From Artemia franciscana (Eukaryota > Arthropoda > Branchiopoda > Anostraca > Artemiidae): a stretch of DNA of 64,000 nt. Both the position numbers and the translations under genes were made by a program. The stretch's first letter is position 1, and the number at the start of each line of letters is the position of its first letter. Below are positions 44,754 through 55,704 of the stretch, one piece after another. Below the pieces are notes generated by a model. The model made no database searches and was not told where the DNA came from. It saw nothing but the letters and a program-made list of their open reading frames with translations. The stretch is from contig NC_088879.1 in the NCBI RefSeq assembly GCF_032884065.1, positions 21,004,038-21,068,037 of the forward strand. The letters run 5' to 3'.

Positions 44754-46320
44754 TAGCTGTTGGGGTGGCGCTTCGCGCCACCCCAACACCTAGTTGGTGG
44801 GGGCGCTTCGCGCCCCCCCCAAGCCCCCCCGCGCGCGTAAGTCGTTACGCGCCATAATAGTTACGCGCCATTGTAGTTGTGTCCCTATGTCCCACCTGTG
44901 AATATAGATATATATATATATATATGGTTTTAACTACGTAAAACTTGCGAATATACAACATTCTTTGCTGTCCCATTGTCTTTGCATATAAATAGATTGT
45001 CAGGTTATCCCCCTGTTTCCCCCGGTGTCCCCGTTGTAGTTGTGTCCCTGTGTCCCGGTCGTCATTTATATTCCCTGTGTCCCGGGTCCCGGTCATCATT
45101 TGTATCCCGGTGTCCCGGTCTGTATATACATTCGTTTTTTAGTTTTGTTTTTCTCCTTTATTTTTTTCCTTTTTTTTTCTTTTTTAGCTTATTTAGATTT
45201 TTAGATTTTTTAGTTTTTTTTATTAGTTTTTAGTTTTTATTTCTTTTTAGTTTTTTTGTCCCGGTCGTCATTTATATCCCCCTGTTTCCCCCGGTGTCCC
45301 CGTTGTAGTTGTGTCCCTGTGTCCCGGTCGTTATTTATATTCCCTGTGTCCCGGTCGTCATTTGTATCCCGGTGTACCGGTCTGTATATACATTCGTTTT
45401 TTAGTTTTGTTTTTCTCCTTTATTTTTTTCCTTTTTTTTTCTTTTTTAGTTTATTTAGATTTTTAGATTTTTTAGTTTTTTTATTAGTTTTTAGTTTTTT
45501 TTTCTTTTTAGTTTTTTTGTAGTTTTTACCTTCTTTTTAGTTTTGTTAATTTTTTTTTTTACTTGTGTCCTGGTCGTCATTTATACTCCCTGTGTCCCGG
45601 TGCTTTGTTGATTGCTAATCGAACATTCCTTTTGTCCTGGTCGCTTTCTCTTTGAGTGTCGTCATTTATTTTTTTCTTTTTTAGTTCTTTTAGTTTTTAC
45701 CTTTTTTAGTTTTTTTTTAGTTTTTAGTTTTTTTAGTTTTTTACCTTTTTTTAGTTTTTTTAGTTTTTTAGCTTTTTTATTTTTTTTATTAGTTTTTAGT
45801 TTTTTTGTAGTTTTTGCCTTTTTTTTTAGTTTTTTGTCCTGGTCGCTTTCTCTTTGAGTGTCGTCATTTATTAGTTTTTTCCTTTTTTTTTTTAGTTTTT
45901 TATTGGTTTTTACCTTTATTTTAGCTTATTTTTCAGTTTTTTCCTTTTTTTTAGTTTTTTTTTATTTTTTATTTTTTTTAGTTTTTTACCTTTTTTTAGT
46001 TTTTTTAGTTTTTTTAGTTTTTTAGCTTTTTTACTTTTTTTATTAGTTTTTAGTTTTTTTTTGTAGTTTTTGCCTTTTTTTAGTTTTTTCAGTTTTTTTT
46101 TTAGTTTTTTATTGGTTTTTACCTTTATAGTTTTTTTAGTTTTTTAGCTTTTTTATTTTTTTTATTAGTTTTTAGTTTTTTTTGTAGTTTTTGCCTTTTT
46201 TTAGTTTTTTCAGTTTTGACGTCACCTAATCCAGTTTTTTCAGGTGACGTCACCTGACACATCCATCCACACATCCATCCACACATCCACAGACAGACAA
46301 CTTATTTTTATATATATAGA
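44753..46320 (-). mobile_element. Non-autonomous Helitron, 1568 bp
   Basis: Read on the minus strand it starts TCTATATATATAAAAATAAG at 46320 and ends AGCTAG at 44753, between host A and T (A at 44752, T at 46321), matching the Helitron TC...CTRR rule and AT target without duplication. A GC-rich hairpin with a 13-bp perfect stem (44759-44771 with 44775-44787) lies just inside the CTAG end, followed by a second one (about 44799-44817). The interior is T-rich low-complexity DNA with a 269-bp direct repeat (45012 and 45281 anchors) and no Rep or helicase frame. Hairpin-to-end spacing is shorter than the usual 10-12 bp. Confidence 0.82.
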
Positions 46321-46589
46321 TATATATATACACTGAAATAATTTGATGTATTTACGATACATAACAGGATCTATACTCAATGGTCATATTTCCTAACTAC
46401 CACCCGAGCAAAGTGAGATAGCAAAATGAAATTTATGGATAAACTATTAATGGTTTTCTTGTAATCATTAGTTTATGCTAAGAAAAGACTCAATCGCTGC
46501 TTCTTTCTATAAATCTTGTATTTAAATAGTTCAATCCTGTCCTACCATTCTTTTACATGTTTCCTATACTAGTTTTGCTCATACTGACA
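46321..46589. other. CARM1 intron sequence
   Basis: Begins with the other side of the TA tract, then AT-rich unique DNA. Confidence 0.5.
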
Positions 46590-46745
46590 ACTAGCCACAG
46601 CACCGAGCCGCCTACAGCCAGCACAACTGTGCATGCTTCTCCTGTAACCTACTTTATTTAGAATCTCACTCTACTCTATTCATTGATGTTTCTGCTTCCT
46701 TTAAATACTTTCTTATAATGTCTCCTCAACCCGTTTAAGGATACT
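46590..46745 (-). mobile_element. Degraded 3' end of the RTE-like LINE family
   Basis: Matches the end of the copy at 12183: cagcaccgagccgcctacag here corresponds to ccctgagtcacctgaggcc there, followed by catgcttctcctgtaaccta and tataatgtctcctcaaccc. It is old and has no frame. Confidence 0.65.
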
Positions 46746-47149
46746 AATTTAAAGGTTTGTTGTTGCACGCAACAACGCAACTGAGTCGACTTCAATAAAA
46801 TGAGAACGTGTTTGTTATTATAATTATTGGTCGAATTCCCGCTATTTCCTCTGCATATGGCTATTCAGGGATAGCCATCGTTTCTTCTAACAGCCAACTT
46901 TTGTACAATTCCGTCTTTTTTATTCTTTCTCATTTCTCTACTTCTTCATCTTTATTTATTTATTTTTTTTTTTGGGAAAGACCAATTCTTATCATTAGCG
47001 CATTTCATTTTTGCTAGAAAAGACCGAAAGAAAATTGAGAAAATTTGCCAGATTTTTGAAAAAGGCGAAATACAAGTGATCTTGATTAAAATCACACGAT
47101 GAGATACAGCATATAAGAGAAACCTATTGTAGAAGTTTATAGCTCCTAT
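46746..47149. other. CARM1 intron sequence
   Basis: Nothing recognised apart from T-rich patches at 46950-46975. Confidence 0.45.
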
Positions 47150-47330
47150 TTGCAAAAATGTAGATTTTGGAATATTTTTTTTTCCAAAAAAGATCATGAA
47201 TACTTTTTTCCCTCTGGTTGTCGTATCAAACCAATGGGCCTAGAAAATATGGAGGAGGGTTTATTAGAAAGTAAATTAAAATTCTAATACTCTGGCTAAG
47301 TTGCCAAAAACATTGTACCACAGGAAAGTT
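47150..47330. repeat. Dispersed repeat piece related to 20455-20625
   Basis: Shares ttttttccctctggttgtcg-type opening, ggaggagggtttattagaaa, aattaaaattctaatac and tgtaccacaggaaagttgtg with the copy at 20455. Confidence 0.6.
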
Positions 47331-47639
47331 GTGTTTTAATTTACGATTCCGTGTTTTGTAGCAAAAAACTGTGTTTTGTTGTTGTTCATAGTGACTCCGA
47401 GCTGCTGCCCACTGCATACGTGTCATAAACAATGTATCCAAGCACACAGCTCTTTAATATTTTCACAACAGTATCAAAAGTTGGGATTCCTAAATATGAG
47501 ACGGCTTTCCTAAATATGACCGGGGCGGATCCAACTGAAATTCAACCAACATTGTAGATACAATTAAATTTACATCAAGTAGACAATGCATGTCAATAAC
47601 TCCAATACTATAGAACAAATAATAAAGGTCAAATACTAT
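47331..47639. other. CARM1 intron sequence
   Basis: No supported feature. Confidence 0.4.
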
Positions 47640-48600
47640 CATTCAAATTGGTTATCCTTATAAGATTTCCCAGTAGTTGGACAAACTCTTTTCTGCCCCA
47701 ACAAAGAGCATCAGCAGAGCCTAAAATACACCTTAGAGAAAAAGCTTTAAAATACTAAATACAAGCATCCTTCAAATATTCATACCGTTTCTCAAGTCTT
47801 TTTTTTTTTTTTTTACAATACATTAAGAAGTGACGTATATCATCATATACACCACAAACATTACAAAACGGGGAATTCACATAACCCCATTTAAACAAAG
47901 ACATTCCTAGACCGAGCATAACCTGTTCTTAGCCTCAAAATTGTAACTGCTATACTACGTGTTGGCTGTATCAGTTCCACTGTTGAGTTTTAAAATCTTA
48001 CCAATTCAAAGAGAGGTTTTGGGACTGGTTAGCAAATTTATCACTGTCTTTGTTAGCTAGACACTATTTAAAAAGATTCAAACACACCTCAACTGTATAG
48101 CAACGCTGGATACTACAATCAGAACTAGCATCAATCTTAGCTCGTCTATCTGCATGCTCATCGCCAGGGATACCAACATGGACTGGTATCCAAGTCAACA
48201 CAATAACATGACCTTGTAGTTGAAGGTGTTGAATAATAGGTTCATCTTGCAAAGCGATTTTTTCGGGAAGGGAATGGATAGCATATAAATAATTTAGCCC
48301 TGAGAAAGAAAAATGAATGAGTAAAGTCTTTTTAATACAATCAATGGCCATTACAGTTGTGACCAATTCAATTGGTAAAATAGACAGTTTTTCCTCCATT
48401 TTAAAAACTACAAGAAACATTCACCCTTGGTGTGGTAAAAGCAGACCCAGAGTCAATATCCGGTCAAATTTCACTATGTCCACTTTCTGTTTTGTTATTG
48501 AACAAAGCATATACAGCATACATAACAACATAGTACTCTTCAAGGGTTCTGAGCTGCTTAATCCAGTAAATATGGAAAAACACATATATCGTCCAAAATT
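47640..48600 (-). pseudogene. LINE fragment: RNase H domain and C-terminal zinc knuckle (I/Jockey/R1 group)
   Basis: On the minus strand 48420-48064 reads LPIELVTTVMAIDCIKKTL, then LQGHVIVLTWIPVHVGIPGD followed by EHADRRAKI. WIPVHVGIPGDEHAD is the last RNase H block found in I-type LINEs and nimble relatives. Downstream, at about 47860-47800, SPFCNVCGVYDDIRHFLMYC gives the C-x2-C-x7-H-x4-C knuckle that closes such ORF2 proteins. Stops and a frame change lie between. The RT is absent. It is the only RNase H-bearing LINE seen in the window. Confidence 0.82.
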
Positions 48601-48869
48601 TGATTCAATCCAAATTCATTAATCGACTATCAGTAGAGTCGCCCAATTACCTACAACATAAACCACCAAATACCAGTCCATCACCCTCCAAGCCCCCCCC
48701 CCAAAAAAAAGATATAGCTTTACAAATATTAAAAAAAAAATCCGATTTTACAGTTTCAAAATCATAATCTATCTTTTAAGAAACAAAACTATTCAAATCC
48801 TCATTATTCTTAACTTCACTATCGATAAACTTCATCGGTCAACCAATTAAACCAGAAAACTGTGTTTCG

Positions 48870-48909
<40 letters not shown>

Positions 48910-49115
48910 TACTTATCCTGATAGATAAATATACCAAGAATTCTCTATCTAAAACAAAATTGATTGCAGATTATTGAGCTCTGACCTACAACAAGTGAAT
49001 AAATAATTCAAATAATAGGTTTCAATAAGCGCAATTAAACACAACTCAATAATTGGAATTGCCTGTTACAAATTAAAATTAGAACCATTCAGAAGAGAAC
49101 CATCTGAAGAGAAGG
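48601..49115. other. CARM1 intron sequence with A32 run
   Basis: An uninterrupted run of 32 As at 48874-48905. Otherwise AT-rich and featureless. Confidence 0.6.
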
Positions 49116-49639
49116 AAACAGTTTAAGAAAACAATTTCTTACTTTATAACATACGGAATAATCATAGTTAACACATTTTGCATGCAGCTAACCTTTATCT
49201 TCACTTATTTCAATGTTTTCCGAATTTTTTCTAAATATTTATAATTTTTTTTCAATAGTTTTTCTTCAGTTTTGAATGATCCCTTAAACAGAACACCTTT
49301 TATAACAAATTTTTTTGTAGAGGTCGTTAAAGTAATTCCAGTGGCATTAGCACAAAATTCATGAAAAAAGTCTATTGAGCAGACAATTCTATGGAAAAAA
49401 ATATAGATGGCACTTTTTCAGAAAACGCCTAGGAACTTGAGTTACAGTGCTGTATTTAGCAGACTTTTCAGAATTAAAGAAATGAAATGTTATTGTGGGA
49501 AATTGACGAATTTCTTAGAAAAATCGAAAAACACTGAAGTAAGTGAAGACAAAGGTTAGCTGCATTCAAAGGCGTTAACTGTGATTATTCTGCATATTAT
49601 GAAGTAAGGATTGTTTTCTTAACATGGTTCCTTCTCTCC
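49116..49639. mobile_element. Foldback element, 524 bp, arms of about 120 bp
   Basis: The left arm (gaagagaaggaaacag, ttaagaaaacaatttcttac, ggaataatcatagttaacac, tgcagctaacctttatcttc) is mirrored by the right arm, whose complement reads ggagagaaggaacc, ttaagaaaacaatccttac, agaataatcacagttaacgc and tgcagctaacctttgtcttc. The arms are about 85% alike. The interior is AT-rich without a frame. Fragments of the arm occur at 25632-25700 and 27385-27425. Confidence 0.82.
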
Positions 49640-49904
49640 AGGTCGTTCTCTGGGCTTACATCATTTTTTTTTTCAAATGTATTCGTTGGCTTTAGTCACT
49701 TTTTACTATGTATAAGAAATTAGGTGTCAGATGAATTACAAATTTTTACATTACCAGTCTAGGACGCTACCAATCAATATACAGTTAATAATATATACAG
49801 TTTAATAGCAAAGTGTCTTGGGTTAATGGGGCCAGTAGCCCACATCCCATCGTGGTTAAGCCTAAGCATGATTTGAAAAACGATCTATTATTGAATTTAA
49901 AAAA
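49640..49904. other. CARM1 intron sequence
   Basis: Nothing recognised. Confidence 0.4.
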
Positions 49905-50095
49905 AAACTTTTTTTTTCAGCCGATAGTAAGTAGCAACATCAAACATAAAATGTACAAAATTGGGACAAAATTCAAGCTTTGGTGTAAAAAGTGGAGGGT
50001 TGAGGAGAGCACAATCTTTTATACTGAGTAATTTTTGTTTGTTTTATTTTAATGTTGCTCCTTACTTTCAATAAAAGAACATGTTTTTTAAAATG
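49905..50095. mobile_element. Short copy of the hairpin MITE
   Basis: Left arm cagccgatagtaagtagcaa and right arm tttaatgttgctccttactt with a gtttgttttattttaatg segment, as in the copies at 19589 and 54310. Internal parts are shortened. Confidence 0.7.
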
Positions 50096-50452
50096 CAATT
50101 TCGTTCTTTATTCTTTGTGTCAATATAGTAACTGAATGATGTTGCTATTAATGATTTAAGTTAAGTGTTAATGCACTGACACTAAATCTGTTTTTCACCG
50201 CATTTGTAATTTTTGAAAGCAACGCACTTCAACTGTTGCTCGTGCAACAAGTAATTAATTTTAAATCTTAGTGAAATCATTCTTTAAGTTTAATTTTTCC
50301 TTACCCTCCAATCTCAAGTTTCTTGTTTGATTTTAACTTCTTCTTCTATAAAATCATTCCTTTGTCTTAAACTCGATCTTCGTTTATTTGCTTGTAAAGT
50401 GTCAAATAACTTTCTTTTGCAGAAAAATAAAAGTTGTTTTTTCATCTTTTAG
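50096..50452. other. CARM1 intron end
   Basis: AT-rich. Ends in TTTTTTCATCTTTTAG at 50452. Confidence 0.5.
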
Positions 50453-50563
50453 CAGTCAATATGGTAAACGGCATTGCTGTTAATGGCGTTGGTGACGTTC
50501 AGATGGAAGCCTTGACAGTGAATGGTAGCTCTACACCATCTGGGACCGCTTTACTTGGTCTTG
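50453..50563 (+). CDS. CARM1/PRMT4 exon: C-terminal tail
   Basis: Starts after TCTTTTAG and completes the codon left open at 41739. It reads AVNMVNGIAVNGVGDVQMEA, LTVNGSSTPSGTALLGL and ends with one base before GTAACC. The first bases make a tandem TAGCAG acceptor, so use of the second AG (start 50456) would drop one alanine codon without changing frame. The tail is Gly/Ser/Asn/Val-rich and not conserved with vertebrates at the residue level. In the family this region carries coactivator function. The call rests on phase, splice sites and position between core and terminal exons. Confidence 0.8.
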
Positions 50564-51790
50564 GTAACCAATTTATGCTTAATTTTTCACATTTTTGATA
50601 ATTTTGCAAGTATGTTAGTCAATTCAAGGCTCTGCACTTCGTGGAGGCCTGTTGTCTTTCCTGTGATACCCTAAATTTAACTTTGGTTTGGATTTGTAGC
50701 ATCACTTTGGAATGGTACACAATCATTAAGATCAACCTGTTAGTACGTATTAGTAATTTCAAAATTTAGGTTGACTACGTTACCGTTTATTGAGTAATGA
50801 ATACTTATCTATTAGGCTGAGTTTGTCACTGAAGCAGTTCCTATTTAATTTTAGGATGCATCTATAAAAATACATAGCGATTATAGCGTAGTGGTTAAGA
50901 AAGACCAATAGCGAATAAAGCGTAGTAGTCTGAAGAAAGATTAGTGCGGACCAGTTTCTTTGGAGCTACTGCTTTTTGAATTTGTTTTACTGACAAATAC
51001 CTTTTACTTTCTCGTTGCATAGGCGAATAAACAGACATGTAGTTGTATACCAGCGGTAATTTTAGATATCTTATGACGCGCTTAAGCTATATTTTACATC
51101 AATCAGCACTTTACTTCTAAAGGTGCAGTATCAGTAAAGATAAGTAGACACTTTCTAAAGAGTCCCCAGACATAGGAGTGCTTAATACTGTATAATTATC
51201 AAGGCTAACGTAATGAAACATAAGTATGCAAAGATACATATTTTTGGGGCTCGTGGCCCCAAACCAGCCGAAATGCCTCTTTAGGAGTTGAGTGCCAACA
51301 TAAAAGGCTTTAAAGTTTTCTGGAGGATGGAAAGCTATTCATTTCTAGCATGTTAGCATCGGATCAGAGTGTAATCCTCCTTTCCCATACCAACTTCAAA
51401 AATTTTATCTCTATAATCTGATAAAAGTTAAGCATACATTAACGGTAACCAATTTGGACTTTCCCGATTATCTAATTTTATTTGGAAAAAATATCTTGAC
51501 GCTGCATGCATACCTTGTATTCTTAGAAAATCAACCTCTACAGGCGCTCTAGAAGCTTTTTAGTCATATTTCCATAGAGATGATGTGACTATACTTGCAC
51601 ATTGCTTTGTCGCAGAATTATTATAGTTTACATTTTTTATTAGCACTGTATTGAATACACATCAAAAGACCATTATCGCAATTTTTATTGATCTGTTTGA
51701 GGCTTGAGAGGATAGCTTAGTCAAACACCATAGCACATATACTTTAATAAAACAATGTATATCCACTGGTTGTGTTTAACAATATAAGAT
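50564..51790. other. CARM1 intron sequence
   Basis: AT-rich, with no repeats or coding signal that I can support. Confidence 0.5.
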
Positions 51791-52128
51791 CTTACCTTAA
51801 TTCCATCTCTACCTCACAAGGTACCCAGGGCATCAAGTAAGGGCAGGCAATCATTATTCCAATTTCTGCTCCGACGATGTCTCCCCATTGAGGCTGAAAG
51901 GTGATGTTGAGGTTTCGTACATTGTTAAAGCAAGTGTGTATGAGGGAGTTTCTCGGTCTAAATATGTGACTAGAACCCTGTTGTTGCCAGCGTTGTGCTG
52001 AATTTGGGGCTCTGTTGTCATCCATTCTTAATACATGACTTGAGTACCTTCATTAGCGGAATCTTAGGAAATTTTCCATGAGAGTTTGGCCTGTTTGTAC
52101 ACATGGTATAGTTTCTTATCCTCTGCAG
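51791..52128. other. Possible remnant of an old LINE, not resolved
   Basis: A 77-codon minus-strand frame at 51792-52025 (SAQRWQQQGSSHIFRPRNSL) has mixed composition and lies downstream of the RT scrap at 52630-53040 on the same strand. I see no motif that fixes its identity. Confidence 0.3.
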
Positions 52129-52455
52129 CCAATGGATATTCAAGATTCATAATAGACAATTGTTTTCGGATGGGAGGATTCTTTTTTCTATGTTTGGTTC
52201 AAATGCCAATTTTCAGCTGGTTAGAAAAGACCAAGATGCCAATCCCCCACCCCCCGAAAAAAGATACTAAGAAAGCTGCTTAGAGAAGACCAGATGCCAA
52301 TGGATATTCAAAATCCATGATAGACAATTGTTTTGAATGGGAGGATTCTTTTTTCTACGTACGGTTCAAATGCCAATTTTCAGTTGCTTAGAAAAGACCC
52401 AGTAAAACATTGGTTTCGAAAATTGGGAGTTTTAATCATAATGAGAAACCATGTG
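52129..52455. repeat. 168-bp tandem duplication
   Basis: Two copies start at 52129 and 52297. Each has ccaatggatattcaa, atagacaattgttttc or ttga, gggaggattcttttttcta and gttcaaatgccaattttcag. Roughly 90% alike. Confidence 0.85.
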
Positions 52456-52629
52456 GTCTCTAGACTCTACGGAGTCAATTGAAAGCTTCGTCTCAGGTAC
52501 TGATTCTTCTGAGTACTTCTTTTGATGTAAAGTTAGTGTTTTCAGTGATGCTGCCGATCAAATTTTATACTTTACGTGACTGTTCTCGCATATTTAATTT
52601 ATAAATGGATCTATTGCTGGTATGTATTT
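52456..52629. other. CARM1 intron sequence
   Basis: Nothing recognised. Confidence 0.4.
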
Positions 52630-53040
52630 CATTTCAGCACTTCATGCTCAGCGTAATTGGTTGGCTCTTAACCTGTCAATCAGGTCGTAGAGAAGCCCTT
52701 TTATTCGATTCGAGGACTGCAATGTCGTATGCAAAGGCTAGTCGCTGAGCTGCAATTCTGGGGACCAAACCTAGAGCCGTTTTGGAGGGGGATGCACTGG
52801 AGAACGTTATTTGCCATTATAACGATTTGTATGAACAATGGAACGCACCTTAGTTTTACACCTGAAATAATCTGAAAAAGTTGTCTTTACCCATCTGGTG
52901 TTGTCACACAGTATTCACTGTCTTTATGCTTCGCCATGATTGTTGAGACGAGCTTTTCATGGATTCCACTGAGCAATAGAATCTCCCAGAGTAGTCGAGC
53001 GATATTTACTGCTTTCGTTAGTTATCATTTGGAGATTGAA
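52630..53040 (-). pseudogene. LINE reverse transcriptase scrap
   Basis: On the minus strand: LLWEILLLSGIHEKLVSTIM, then DSEYCVTTPDG with a stop, then IISGVKLRCVPL in the place of motif B (usually SGVKQGC-x-L), then after a frame change PRIAAQRLAFAYDIAVLESN, a motif C from which part of the ADD is deleted. Order and spacing are those of an RTE-like RT. Clearly dead. Confidence 0.7.
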
Positions 53041-53573
53041 TATTAAGTATACGCATGAGCAATTGAATCAGAATGTTTCTTATTTTAAAGATGTTTATTA
53101 AGGTTTAAGCTAATTCTCTGGTAATTAACATGACACAGCAGTTTGCTGGGTATAGAAAGGAGGCATATGCCTTCTTTGAGTGGCAGAGTTCTTTTTAAGG
53201 CTCTCTTCCATGGAAGAGTCAAAACAGTTTGTAGTAAAACTGTAAGTAAGGAGCAACCGTTGTCAAAAGAAGCCGAAATCCAAAAAAATAAGTGTTTTAC
53301 GGTATTGTACCGTAAAACAGTCTGATTCTAAATATTAGAAGTTTAGTAACTCAAAGTTTCTCATCAAAAGCTATTAGCAAGTTAAATTTTGCATAATTTT
53401 TGAAATATGGATTTAAACTTCTCTAAATAAGGGTACAATCTTGACTGAAATTTTAAGTGAAATTTAACGTGCATCTCAATGTACGATGATGCATCTCGTG
53501 CATCAAAATTCTTATTTTCCTGAGAGAGATAGTCATACATACTTGTTTATTTTGCAAGGTGATCATACCAAAG
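53041..53573. other. CARM1 intron sequence
   Basis: Contains a short inverted repeat tgttttacggtattgtaccg / taaaaca at about 53290-53320 and a MITE scrap (gtaagtaaggagcaaccg) at 53242. Nothing coding. Confidence 0.45.
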
Positions 53574-53702
53574 CAGTAGTCGTAGCATGTTGAAAGAGGG
53601 TTCATACAAATGAACATCTAAAGATACAGTGTCTTTTTGAGTGACGAAAGATATCACGCCACAGAAGGGTCATGTTCTAGCATTTTCTTTCTAATTGGGC
53701 TG

Positions 53703-53792
<90 letters not shown>

Positions 53793-54116
53793 ATGAAAAT
53801 ACACAAAAGTTTTTTTTTTCAACGGGGGGTTTGGATATAGGATGAAATGTATAGTATGGTTTCTGAAGGGACGAAAGCTCTCCTCTTATTTTGGAAATTA
53901 AATTAAAAAAAAAACAAGTTTTTTCAACCGAAAGTAAGGAGCGATATTAAAACTTAAAACGAACAGAACGAACAGAATTAAAACGAACAGTAGTCGTAGC
54001 ATGTTGAAAGAGGGTTCATACAAATGAACATCTAAAGATGCAGTGTCTTTTTGAGTGACGAAAGATATCACGCCACAGAAGTGTCATGTTCTAGCATTTT
54101 CTGTCTAATTGGGCTG

Positions 54117-54198
<82 letters not shown>

Positions 54199-54400
54199 GA
54201 AAATACACAAAAGTTTTTTTTTCAACGGGGGGTTTGGATATAGGATGAAATGTGTAGTATGGTTTCTGAAGGGACGAAAGCTCTCCTCTTATTTGGAAAT
54301 TAAATTTAAAAAAAACGAGTTTTTTCAACCGAAAGTAAGGAGCGATATTAAAACTTAAAACGAACAGAAATAAGGGGCTGTTCCCTCCTCAACGCCCCGC
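53574..54400. repeat. Recent 414-bp tandem duplication with embedded (TA)n
   Basis: Two copies start at 53574 and 53988 with cagtagtcgtagcatgttga. Each carries the segment ending gggctgagttt, a (TA)n tract (53707-53789 and 54120-54196), then aatgaaaatacacaaaagtt, acggggggtttggatatagg and the MITE left arm ending gaaagtaaggagcgatatta. Copies are about 97% alike outside the TA tract. The junction contains a small aacgaacagaacgaacag stutter. Confidence 0.92.
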
Positions 54401-54550
54401 TCTCTACGCTAAAGTTTGGCCCTTTTTCAAAACTCAACTTTTTAAAACAATAAAAAAAAACTATAGTGTAAAGAGCGGGGGCGTTGATGAGGGAACAGCC
54501 CCTTTCATATACGGATTCTGTTTGTTTTAAGTTTTTTATATTTAATTTCT
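54310..54550. mobile_element. Hairpin MITE copy, nearly complete
   Basis: Left arm caaccgaaagtaaggagcga and ttaaaacttaaaacgaacag, then aggggctgttccctcctcaa and gccccgctctctacgctaaa. The right arm complements it (gtgtaaagagcgggggcgtt, gagggaacagcccctttcat, tctgtttgttttaagttttt). The 414-bp duplication captured only its left arm. Confidence 0.8.
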
Positions 54551-55704
54551 GAACGTTTTGAATTGATGTATGTTTCGATTTTGGCTCTCCGTTCATGAAT
54601 AATTAAAACGAAATTTGTATATTAATTTAGTTTTGGCTAAATAGCTTTCTCGATGCTGTTTCTATTCTGCTTTAATGATCATTCTTATCTTTTTTTTCTT
54701 TTTAAACCATGCCTTACAAGAGAGATAGGTACATAGTAGCTCAAAAGTATGAAACAGGAGAATGTGCTAAAGGATGAAAAAGTTATATAGCATCAAATAC
54801 ATGAACTTTTAAAAGATATAAAGGTAGAAGAGGTCCAAGTTGAATGGTATATGAGGTAGAGGGATTGAACAGAGGAGGTAGAGGTCCAAGCTATACGCAT
54901 TTAACTATCTACCTCATAGATCCAAGAGAATTGGAGAGGTAAAAGCATTGTAGAGAAAAAAAAGCAGTCTATTGAATATTTGCATGATTGTCTTGAAATT
55001 GCAGTCTAAAAACTAAAGTGAACTTGTAGTATTTTCGCCTGAAAGGGACATAAACATTCTTCAAGGGCCCAGTCGTATAGGTCCACCTTCTACAGTTTTT
55101 ATTCTGTGTAATTTCGAAACTCTTGACTGATTCATAAGCATGTTAAGTTCGCAAAGATGTGTCGCAAAATGATAATTGTTCCTATTGATGGCAAAAACTA
55201 CTGTAGAGTTTTCTGTTGAATTTCATTAATTTTTTCAAGTCAATCTGAGCAGGACCATGCAAAAATGTATTCTCAGTGTCAAAGCGTCGAAACCCCTGCT
55301 CTGATTCAGAAGATTAATATTATATTTAGTTTTATTATATTTTAATATTATATTATTTTAGAAGTTTATCACTTCGAAGTTTCATCATATTTCTTATGGA
55401 CATGATCCTTCTGGCTTCTGGTTTGCTCCTATGTATCTTACCTACGAAACGATTGTTTTCTTACTTTACATCTGAATACGGTTTTCAGAAAAGACCCCTC
55501 CCTCTCCACTTTAAGGTTACGCTCACTATAAGTGGTTTTTGAAGGAACATAGTGAAAATACGTGAAGATTCGAATACTTAGTTCCGAAAGTATACTTTTG
55601 TCAAGCACCAGATTAAATCCCGTTTGGCTATATTTTCTAAACTATAACTTAGAAAAAAATGGCTCTGTTGGCCTTGGCTTCCAAATAAACATTTTCACTT
55701 GCAG
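54551..55704. other. CARM1 intron sequence
   Basis: 54800-54910 has local 'gaggtagaggtccaag' repeats. Otherwise AT-rich. Acceptor TTTTCACTTGCAG ends at 55704. Confidence 0.5.

Noticed and set aside
43611..44789. A 392-residue minus-strand frame beginning with a (YI)n stretch
   Set aside because: The start is the Helitron end and the TA microsatellite read by chance in frame. Only the part from 44693 down is LINE RT sequence.
44976..45857. Phe/Ser-rich open frames
   Set aside because: They are the T-rich interior of the Helitron. Composition alone keeps them open.
51792..52025. 77-residue minus-strand frame as a host exon
   Set aside because: It sits downstream of an RT scrap on the same strand and lacks convincing splice sites. 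More likely LINE remnant or chance.
53637..54328. Open frames rich in IYIYIY
   Set aside because: They come from TA microsatellites, which stay open in frame. No protein family is supported.
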